Assembly (NCBI GenBank): GCA_964399165.1
Contig: CAYNPO010000008.1
Coordinates: 62,001 to 126,000 of the forward strand
DNA: 64,000 bases
Reading direction: 5' to 3'
Origin: UBA6144 sp964399165
GTDB lineage: Bacteria > Bdellovibrionota > Bacteriovoracia > Bacteriovoracales > Bacteriovoracaceae
Made by a program: the position numbers and the translations under genes
Notes under the pieces: model-generated
Databases searched by the model: none
What the model was told of the DNA's origin: nothing
The model's input: the letters and a program-made list of their open reading frames with translations, nothing else
In this document: positions 57,905-64,000 of the stretch, in pieces
Numbering within the stretch: position 1 is the first letter of the stretch
Layout of the letters: the number at the start of each line of letters is the position of its first letter

Positions 57905-59218
57905 TCAGCTGAAAATGAAGGCCAAACTTAACACGACACCACCCCCGAGGCAGTAAAGGACGCAGTAACCCATCACGTCCTTAAGCTGAAGTTTGGCCAT
58001 GGCCAAGAGAGGGAGCAGCCAGAACGGTTGGAGCATGTTGGTCCAACCATCTCCCCAAGCGATGGCCAGGGCGACTTTCGCCGGCGGAACTCCCAGCTCC
58101 AACCCCGCCTGGACGAGCACGGGCCCCTGCACGGCCCACTGGCCTCCCCCGGATGGGATGAAGAAATTTACCAGGCCCGCCGCCCAGAAACACAGCAAGG
58201 GGAATGTCTGCGCTGAGGCGTTGGCCACGCACCATGAAGAAAGGGCGTCCCCTAATCCCGACCTCTCCAGCACGGCGGAGAGACCCGCGTAGAACGGGTA
58301 CTGGATGATGATCCCGCCGCAGTGGCGCACAGACCGCTCCACCGCCACCACCAGCCGGGCCGGGGTGCCGTGGGCCCACAGGTTGAAGGTGAGAAAAGCC
58401 AGGTTCACGGCGTTGATGTCGAAGACGCCTTGCCCTCCAGCCACACGCACTAGGTGAAAGAGCGGAAGGAGTGAGACCAGGAGCATGGGCCAGCGGGCAT
58501 GCTCCAGCCGCGAGCGCCAGGATCCATCGGACATCGATCCGCCGTCTCCCTCCTCCTCCCCTTCCGGCGCCCGCAAAAGCGAGACTGCGGCGTCTTCGCG
58601 CAAAGCAAGTGTCAAAATCGGTAGTAGCGCCACCAGCAGGCCCAGTACGCTGAGGTTCCATCCGGAGAAAATGGTTTCACCCAGCGGGATGGATACGCCC
58701 GGCAGGACCTTGTGCAAAGTCTCGTCGCTACCAGCTATCTTGAGCGGGATGGAGCCCGAAAGGCCCACGTGCCAAACCATGAAGCCGGAGTAGGCAGCCG
58801 CCGCCACGAGGCCGAAATTCAGGCGCCGGAAACGCTTGCCCACGCCCACCGCCACCAAGGCGGAGGCGATGAGCCCGAAGCCCCAATTGAGCCAACAGGC
58901 AAATGATGAGACGAGTGTGACGAAAACCAATGCGGAGGTTTCTTTTCGGGGTATGTCGGCCAAACGCTGGATGGCAACGCGTACCACTGGGGCCGAAGCG
59001 AGCATGTGGCCGGTGAGCAGCACCACTACCATTTGCATGGCGAAGTTATTGAGGGACCAGAAGCCCTCCCCCCAGTAACGCGGCAATTCTGCCCAGGGGG
59101 TGGCCGTGAGGGCCATAGCGCACAGAAACCCTACCAGGGTAAGAAGAAGACAGAATACCAGGGCGTCCGGGAGGAAGCGCTCACAGACTCGGGTGAAGAA
59201 GCGGGCCAGTGTTTTCAT
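57905..59218 (-). CDS. atoE: Short-chain fatty acid transporter, AtoE family
   Basis: A 437-aa protein with about twelve transmembrane helices. The N terminus (FTRVCERFLPDALVFCLLLTLVGF), SSFACWLNWGFGLIASALVAVGV, the FFIPSGGGQWAVQGPV signature and the AIAWGDGWTNMLQPFWLLPLL end are diagnostic of the AtoE/SCFA transporter family. It would import short-chain fatty acids such as butyrate or acetoacetate. No ato catabolic genes adjoin it. Confidence 0.93.
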   Translation of the reverse strand: MKTLARFFTRVCERFLPDALVFCLLLTLVGFLCAMALTATPWAELPRYWGEGFWSLNNFAMQMVVVLLTGHMLASAPVVRVAIQRLADIPRKETSALVFVTLVSSFACWLNWGFGLIASALVAVGVGKRFRRLNFGLVAAAAYSGFMVWHVGLSGSIPLKIAGSDETLHKVLPGVSIPLGETIFSGWNLSVLGLLVALLPILTLALREDAAVSLLRAPEGEEEGDGGSMSDGSWRSRLEHARWPMLLVSLLPLFHLVRVAGGQGVFDINAVNLAFLTFNLWAHGTPARLVVAVERSVRHCGGIIIQYPFYAGLSAVLERSGLGDALSSWCVANASAQTFPLLCFWAAGLVNFFIPSGGGQWAVQGPVLVQAGLELGVPPAKVALAIAWGDGWTNMLQPFWLLPLLAMAKLQLKDVMGYCVLYCLGGGVVLSLAFIFS

Positions 59219-59304
59219 GCTCTTTATGTACCACGCGGGTTTGAGAACCTGAAAAAAATACCGCCGGGGTTGGCGCTAGGCCGCGCCGCGGATAAACCGG
59301 CCCC

Positions 59305-60045
59305 ATGAAACACTTTCTGCTCGCCCTTTTGGCATCCCTCCCCGCTTTTGCCCAAAACGTGGCGATACCCGGCTACCGTCCGCACCGGATCAGCGACCTT
59401 TCCCGGTTGGGCGTGACCAAGGAACAGGTGTTCAGGCAGCTCGACCGCAGCTTCGTCAAAATCAACAGCTCCATCTGTTCCAACCGCGCCCACATGTGGG
59501 CCTGGGACATGTTGCGGGACTACGGCGCCGAGACCGCCAAGATCTTCCTTTTCTACACTGACCAGGCCGGAACCGTGGGCAACGCCAACTGGTGGCACCA
59601 CGTGGCCAACGTGGTGAATGAGCGCGGCCGTCTTTACGTCGTGGACGGGGGCTTCCCCGGCATGATCAACGGCCCCCTGGCACCCGCCGAGTGGATGGAG
59701 AAATTCGCCGGTAGCCGCCGCTGCCGCCAAATCCGCGCCGGAGAGGAAGACCTCATTGAGCTCATGTTCCGCGGTCGCGCTTTCCCGCGCCAGACCCGCT
59801 ATGGCAACGCCGATTGTTACTACCGCCTCACCCCCGCGGGCTATTGGACTCCCAACACGGTGGCGGAGAACCTGCTGGGCCGGGATGCCTCCGGGCGTCC
59901 GGTGAGACTCGTGCGCGACGAAATCGATCGCGACGAGTTGATCGCCGCCTGCACCGAGGCCACCACCACTCGGGCGGGCCGACTCTTCACCAATGAGCGC
60001 GAGCGCTGCGAAAGCTACGTGAACTGGCGCGGCCGTCGTCAGTAA
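59305..60045 (+). CDS. Secreted protein-glutaminase-like protein (papain fold)
   Basis: A 246-aa protein with a signal peptide (MKHFLLALLASLPAFA). SSICSNRAHMWAWDML (C58), WWHHVANVV (H99) and LYVVDGGF (D114) give a Cys-His-Asp triad in the order and context of protein-glutaminase-type deamidases (Gln_deamidase_2 domain). Such enzymes deamidate glutamine in proteins, or act as transglutaminases. The C-terminal 100 residues are an extra domain with Cys. It is probably secreted toward host or prey proteins, or acts in the envelope; that is inference. Confidence 0.75.
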   Translation: MKHFLLALLASLPAFAQNVAIPGYRPHRISDLSRLGVTKEQVFRQLDRSFVKINSSICSNRAHMWAWDMLRDYGAETAKIFLFYTDQAGTVGNANWWHHVANVVNERGRLYVVDGGFPGMINGPLAPAEWMEKFAGSRRCRQIRAGEEDLIELMFRGRAFPRQTRYGNADCYYRLTPAGYWTPNTVAENLLGRDASGRPVRLVRDEIDRDELIAACTEATTTRAGRLFTNERERCESYVNWRGRRQ

Positions 60046-60083
60046 AGCGTTAAGAGTGGCTTAACCTCTTGGGCCATTCCCCA

Positions 60084-60103
60084 GATGCGAATCCATTCGC
60101 ATC
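60084..60103. promoter_or_regulatory. 20-bp perfect palindrome before the hybrid kinase gene
   Basis: Arms GATGCGAAT and ATTCGCATC are separated by CC, 17 bases before the kinase ATG. A second inverted repeat (GTTAAG/CTTAAC, 60049-60065) lies just upstream. Operator or mRNA hairpin are both possible. Confidence 0.45.
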
Positions 60104-60119
60104 CGGCGATAATGCTTCC

Positions 60120-61715
60120 ATGACTGATTACCAAGCCCTCTTCGAGCACGCCCCCGGGCTCTTCATGGCCCTCTCTCCCGATTTCACCATTGTCGCCATC
60201 AGCAACAACTACGCCCGGGCCACCATGGTCAAGCGCGAGGACGTGATCGGACGCGGGTTGTTTGACGTTTTCCCCGACAATCCGGACGACCCAAACGCCA
60301 CCGGAGTGGGCCAATTGCGCGCGTCCCTGGCCCGCGTGCTCGTGCGCCGCCAGCCCGACACCATGGCGATCCAGAAGTATGACATCCGCCGTCCCGACGG
60401 AACTTTCGAGGAGCGCCACTGGAGCCCTTACAACGTGCCCGTTCTCGCTGCCGACGGCAAAGTTCGCTACATCATCCACCGCGTGGAAGACGTCACCGAT
60501 TACGTACGGCTCAAGCAGGAAGGCCTTCGCCAGAGCCGTCTCACGGAAGAACTGCGCTCCGAGCGGGATCAATTGGAAAAAATCCGCCAATCCCAGCGCA
60601 TGGAGGCCATGGGCCAACTAGCTGGCGGCGTGGCCCACGACTTCAACAATATTCTCGCCACCATTAGCATCACCTGTGAGAACCTGCTGACCGACGTCCG
60701 GCAGGAGGACCGTTACGCCGCCGGCGTGGAGCAAATCCTCAAAAACGCCGAACGCGCAGCCTCACTCACGCGCCAACTGCTCTCCTTCAGTCGCCAACAG
60801 GTGCTTCAACCCCGGGTTCTCAACCTGAACGCCGTTGTTCACGACATGCAGGCCATGCTCACTCGCCTCTTGGGAGAGCATGTTTGTCTCAAAACTGACT
60901 TGGACGCCGCCCTGGGGAACACGCTCATCGACCAAGGGCAAATGGAGCAGCTATTGCTCAATCTGGTGCTGAACGCCAGGGACGCCATGCCTAAGGGTGG
61001 GCACATCACCATCCATACCGAGAACACGGAACTCGACCGGACCATGGGGGCAGGACAGATGAACGTGGAGCCCGGTCCTTATGTGATGGTCAGCGTGGCG
61101 GACACAGGCATGGGCATGGACGCCGAAACCCAGGCGCGGATTTTCGAGCCTTTTTTCACCACCAAGCCGGTGGGGAAAGGCACCGGGTTGGGATTGGCCA
61201 CGGTTTACGGCATCGTGAAGCAAAACAAGGGAACCATCTGGGTGTACAGCGAGCTGCGCAAGGGGACGGTCTTTAAAGTTTATCTCCCTCTGAGCACGGA
61301 GAGCGTGGTGCAAGAGGCGGTCACTTCCGTTCAAGCCATGCCCTCTGCGAGCGGAAAAACCGTTTTGTTGGTGGAGGATGAGGAAGCGCTCCGCAATGCC
61401 GTGGCCGAGACCTTGCAGAAGCATGGCTACACGGTCCACACCGCGACTAATGGCATGAACGCCCTGGAAAAATTCCAACAGCTGGGTGACCCAGTGGACT
61501 TGCTGATCACCGACGTGGTGATGCCAGAGATGGGCGGTCAGGCCCTCGCCAACCAGCTCCAGGCCCGGGGTGCCAATGTGAAAGTACTTTTCCTTTCCGG
61601 GTACACCGAAGAGGTCCTCGCCGACCACGGCATGACGGGGACTCATCCCCAGTTTTTGGAGAAACCGTTCCGGCTAAAAGCCTTGCTCGATAAGGTTCGT
61701 GGTATCCTCGGGTGA
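60120..61715 (+). CDS. PAS-containing hybrid histidine kinase with receiver domain
   Basis: A 531-aa soluble protein. A PAS domain covers residues 4-125, then a coiled linker (LRSERDQLEKIRQSQRMEAMG), a HisKA domain with H173 (GGVAHDFNNIL, the NtrB-like type), HATPase with NARDAM, VADTGMGMD and KGTGLGLATVYG motifs, and a C-terminal receiver (VLLVEDEEALRNAV; phosphoacceptor D465 in LLITDVVMPEMGG). There is no transmembrane helix, so it senses a cytoplasmic cue. A lone receiver gene follows 18 bases downstream, a likely partner. Confidence 0.95.
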   Translation: MTDYQALFEHAPGLFMALSPDFTIVAISNNYARATMVKREDVIGRGLFDVFPDNPDDPNATGVGQLRASLARVLVRRQPDTMAIQKYDIRRPDGTFEERHWSPYNVPVLAADGKVRYIIHRVEDVTDYVRLKQEGLRQSRLTEELRSERDQLEKIRQSQRMEAMGQLAGGVAHDFNNILATISITCENLLTDVRQEDRYAAGVEQILKNAERAASLTRQLLSFSRQQVLQPRVLNLNAVVHDMQAMLTRLLGEHVCLKTDLDAALGNTLIDQGQMEQLLLNLVLNARDAMPKGGHITIHTENTELDRTMGAGQMNVEPGPYVMVSVADTGMGMDAETQARIFEPFFTTKPVGKGTGLGLATVYGIVKQNKGTIWVYSELRKGTVFKVYLPLSTESVVQEAVTSVQAMPSASGKTVLLVEDEEALRNAVAETLQKHGYTVHTATNGMNALEKFQQLGDPVDLLITDVVMPEMGGQALANQLQARGANVKVLFLSGYTEEVLADHGMTGTHPQFLEKPFRLKALLDKVRGILG

Positions 61716-61733
61716 CCCCGCAGGGAGGTTCGC

Positions 61734-62096
61734 ATGGCCCATATTTTCGTGGCGGAAGACGAGGAGATCCTCCGCGCCGCCATCTGCTCGGTCCTCCGCA
61801 AGGAAGGCCACACGGTTAACGAAGCGGGCAATGGGGCCGAGGCGCTGGAGGCCATGCGTGGCCTCACGGTGGACTTGCTTCTGACCGACGTGCTGATGCC
61901 AGTGATGGACGGGCGCCGCCTGGTGAGTGCCCTGGCCGCCAGGGGACAATCGATGAAGGTCCTCTACATGTCGGGGTACCACACCGAAGACCTGCGCAAG
62001 GACGGCATGTCGGAAGGAACGCCTCACCTCATGGAGAAGCCTTTCCGCATGAACGCTCTGGTGGCAAAAATTCGCTCTTTGCTCGCCCATCCATAG
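61734..62096 (+). CDS. Single-domain response regulator
   Basis: A 120-aa receiver domain without output domain. Acidic residues (VAEDEEI), phosphoacceptor D52 (LLLTDVLMP) and the Lys in MEKPFRM are present. It is very similar to the receiver at the end of the upstream hybrid kinase (shared YMSGY/FLSGYT, EKPFR), suggesting a duplication of that module and a phosphorelay. GGGAGG lies before the ATG. Confidence 0.93.
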   Translation: MAHIFVAEDEEILRAAICSVLRKEGHTVNEAGNGAEALEAMRGLTVDLLLTDVLMPVMDGRRLVSALAARGQSMKVLYMSGYHTEDLRKDGMSEGTPHLMEKPFRMNALVAKIRSLLAHP

Positions 62097-62166
62097 TCAT
62101 AAGACTATTCCCATTCTTTAGAGCATTGAATGGATCAATGTGGGCGCTTGATCTACGTTGTCCCCC

Positions 62167-63354
62167 GTGAAGGCGATCCTCTACAACATCTTCGGTCTCG
62201 GCCACATCCTCCCCACGCTCACCCTGGTACGGGAGCTCTCACGGCAGGGAGTTGAGGTCATTTACCACTCCTCACCCGAGCGCCGATCCCTCGTGGAGGA
62301 GGCCGGGGCGCGTTTCATCAACTATGGCCGAGACGACTATCGCGCCTCGGACTACAACCCCGGCAAGAACTTCGTCCAGCAGACGTTGCCCGCCACGCTG
62401 GGACTTTTGCCCTTTTTGCGCGAGGAGTTCGAGCGCGAGCGCCCGGACTTCATCCTCTACGACTCCATGGCCCCCTGGGGCCTTCTCCTGGCGCGACTCT
62501 ACGACGTGCCCGCTTTCTGCCTGGTCACCACCTTCGCCTTGGGAGATTCCCAGAAGCGAGAGATGTTCCGGATCAACCGCGTGGAGGAGGACGACGCCTC
62601 ACGAGAGGCGATCCGGCGCTTGCGGGACGAATATGGAGTGAGCTTGAGCTTTCTAGACACCCTGGGCGCCTATCATGGCTGCAATCTCGTGTTCTCGCCC
62701 CAGGCGCTGCATGGCCAATGGGACGGCCTTGAGCGGGGACGCTTCCACTTCGTCCAGCAAGAGCGCACGTCCCCCCAGCAAGAGGATTTCCCTTTGGCGG
62801 CCTTGGTACAGGACGAGCGCACCATCGTCGCCCTGGCTTTGGGAACGGTTGTGCCCCAGGAAGATCCGAGCGTGCTGAAAACCTACCGCCACTTTCTCCA
62901 GGCCTTCGCCGAAGACCCGGACATCCTCATGATCCTCTCCACAGGAACGCCCGAGCTGTTGGCCGCTTTGGGGCCCTTGCCGGGCAACGTGGTGGCGCGA
63001 GCGCGAATCCCTCAGACGGAAGTTATGCGCCACGCCCAAATCTTCATCCACCATGGGGGCATGAACAGCGTGCGCGAGGCGCTGGAGTTGCAGGTGCCCC
63101 AACTGGTCATCCCCCATCAGGGGGACCAACACCTGAACGCCCAACGGGTGGTGGAAGCGGGTGTGGGTTTGCGCCTGGCGCGACAAGAGGTCTCGCCTGG
63201 GGCCCTCAAGCGGCGCACCCTTGAATTGGTGTTTTCTCCGTCCATACGCGCGCGCCTGGCGGAACTGCAGGCAAACGCCGGGACCACGCTGTGCACGAAG
63301 ACGGCCTGGGCGCTGATGCGCTCTCAGCTGGGGGTGGCGCGTGCCTTGGGATGA
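62167..63354 (+). CDS. UGT/MGT-family glycosyltransferase
   Basis: A 395-aa GT-B glycosyltransferase. FGLGHILPTLTLVRELSRQGVEVIYHS is the acceptor-domain motif of the UGT/macrolide glycosyltransferase family. The donor-domain signature HHGGMNSVREALELQVPQLVIPHQGDQHLNAQRVVEAGVGLRL matches the HxGGxxSxxEAL...P...DQ..NA pattern. The acceptor is unknown. The start is uncertain: GTG at 62167 or TTG at 62158, without a clear ribosome site. DUF924 overlaps its end. Confidence 0.88.
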   Translation: MKAILYNIFGLGHILPTLTLVRELSRQGVEVIYHSSPERRSLVEEAGARFINYGRDDYRASDYNPGKNFVQQTLPATLGLLPFLREEFERERPDFILYDSMAPWGLLLARLYDVPAFCLVTTFALGDSQKREMFRINRVEEDDASREAIRRLRDEYGVSLSFLDTLGAYHGCNLVFSPQALHGQWDGLERGRFHFVQQERTSPQQEDFPLAALVQDERTIVALALGTVVPQEDPSVLKTYRHFLQAFAEDPDILMILSTGTPELLAALGPLPGNVVARARIPQTEVMRHAQIFIHHGGMNSVREALELQVPQLVIPHQGDQHLNAQRVVEAGVGLRLARQEVSPGALKRRTLELVFSPSIRARLAELQANAGTTLCTKTAWALMRSQLGVARALG

Positions 63355-63862
63355 ACTCCATCGATTCTGGTTCGGCCGTCCTGAGCTGACCGAGTCCTAC
63401 TATGGGCGGCAGTTGCGACGTTGGTTTTTCGGGGAAGACGTGAATTTTGACAGAGAGTGCGCCACCCGCTTCGCCCCTTGGCTTGGTCAGGCCTTCGAAA
63501 GCCCGACCACGCCCCGGGAGCACCTCGCCCACATACTCCTGCTCGACCAAATACCCCGCAACGCGTTTCGTGGTTCTCCTCGTGCTTACGTCTACGACAC
63601 ACGGGCCCAAGCTTTGGCGCTGGAAGCCCTGGGCACACCCCTCGAACGTGACCTATCACTGCCCGAGCGCATCTTTCTTTACATGCCGCTGGAGCACGCG
63701 GAGGACGTGGCCCTGCAAGACCTGAGCGTGGAAAAGTTCGCGCATCTCCACCGGGACGCCCCGCCCGAGATCCGGGAATGGACGCTACTGGGACTGCGTA
63801 AGGCCCAGGAGCACAGGGAGACCATACTCCGGCACGGGCGCTTCCCCACCCGAGCGGTCTAA
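63341..63862 (+). CDS. DUF924 family protein
   Basis: A 173-aa protein matching DUF924: FWFGRPE at the start, LAHILLLDQIPRNAFRG, the LSLPERIFLYMPLEHAEDVALQDLSVE core. Function unknown; the fold is helical. The start is GTG at 63341, overlapping the glycosyltransferase stop by 14 bases, with GGGGGTGG just before. The 3' part overlaps a minus-strand frame entering from the right end. Confidence 0.88.
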   Translation: MPWDELHRFWFGRPELTESYYGRQLRRWFFGEDVNFDRECATRFAPWLGQAFESPTTPREHLAHILLLDQIPRNAFRGSPRAYVYDTRAQALALEALGTPLERDLSLPERIFLYMPLEHAEDVALQDLSVEKFAHLHRDAPPEIREWTLLGLRKAQEHRETILRHGRFPTRAV

Positions 63863-64000
63863 GGCCGCCTGCAGGCGCGCGATGAGAGCGTCATTGCGTC
63901 CTTCCGGCGTGGCGGGGAGCTTTCCCTCCCGCAATGCTTCAAGGTCGTCGAGCAGGGCCTCGGTGACCAGGGCCAGGTAGGTTTCTTTTTGGGCAGGGGA
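63785..64000 (-). CDS. C-terminal end of a minus-strand gene (partial)
   Basis: The minus strand is open from the window end to a TAG at 63785-63787 and has no start within the window. The 71 readable residues (KETYLALVTEALLDDLEALREGK, then RNDALIARLQAALDR, ending LPVLLGLTQSQ) look like ordinary helical protein rather than shadow sequence over 63863-64000, where no other gene lies. The last 26 residues overlap DUF924. No family can be assigned. Confidence 0.5.
   Translation of the reverse strand, partial: SPAQKETYLALVTEALLDDLEALREGKLPATPEGRNDALIARLQAALDRSGGEAPVPEYGLPVLLGLTQSQ

Noticed and set aside
62097..62120. Hairpin ATAGTC/GACTAT after the lone receiver gene as a terminator
   Set aside because: The stem is only six AT-rich pairs and the T run is interrupted; too weak to call.

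Overview
The window is 64 kb of GC-rich bacterial chromosome from a Gram-negative organism. It encodes periplasmic disulfide-bond proteins, an outer-membrane porin, lipoproteins with clear lipoboxes, Spy/CpxP-like proteins and an RpoE-type ECF sigma system. The unusually high share of small secreted proteins and lipoproteins of unknown function, several secreted zinc-peptidase-like proteins, a TIGR02147-family regulator and paralogous lipoproteins fit a Bdellovibrionota-type lineage or a neighbouring former deltaproteobacterial group. This placement is inferred from gene content only. There is no prophage, CRISPR array, rRNA operon or integrase. The only mobile-type gene is one REP-associated-type Y1 transposase, and the only RNA gene is tRNA-Gly(CCC).

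Region by region. 1-5.1 kb: end of a hybrid histidine kinase, a Trp-rich small protein, an ASST-like lipoprotein with a P460-like c-type cytochrome, and secreted unknowns. 5.2-13.5 kb: tRNA-Gly, an exported protein with protein-kinase motifs, YgiQ, a glutathione-peroxidase homologue without its catalytic Cys, an RhtA-like exporter, a lone receiver protein, a secreted cyclophilin and two low-complexity mini-proteins. 13.5-21 kb: trypsin-like protease, ribokinase plus CE15-like esterase, a spore-coat-U/fimbria-like protein, an FMN reductase, an M13-like peptidase and ElbB. 21-26 kb: a CpxP-like/ECF sigma/anti-sigma operon behind a recognisable ECF promoter, divergent from an OprP-type porin, then an alcohol dehydrogenase, an EamA transporter and a second Spy-like lipoprotein. 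26-31.5 kb: ergothioneine genes egtB-egtD, an MFS transporter and a repeat-rich BON-domain protein. 31.6-45 kb: an 833-aa zincin-like protein, a methyltransferase, a KefC-type antiporter, the transposase, rlmF, dctA, a large GH67/DUF4838-like protein, an aspzincin-like protein, and a TIGR02147 regulator coupled to a zincin-like gene behind a large inverted repeat. 45-49 kb: dehalogenase-like hydrolase, DsbA/DsbB pair, MarC and rhomboid. 49-58 kb: a coupled 993-aa secreted protein and subtilase, with three paralogous lipoproteins upstream. 58-64 kb: AtoE-type transporter, a secreted protein-glutaminase-like protein, a PAS hybrid kinase with a stand-alone receiver, a UGT-like glycosyltransferase, DUF924, and the end of a minus-strand gene running off the window.

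Genes are tightly packed: many overlap by 1-4 bases as ATGA or TGATG junctions (coupled pairs) or run tail to tail with short overlaps. No gene-free stretch exceeds 300 bases. The best candidates for undescribed biology are the subtilase/993-aa pair with its neighbouring lipoprotein family, the exported kinase-like protein, and the secreted deamidase-like and zincin-like proteins. All functional readings come from motif recognition by eye; no database search or structure prediction was run.
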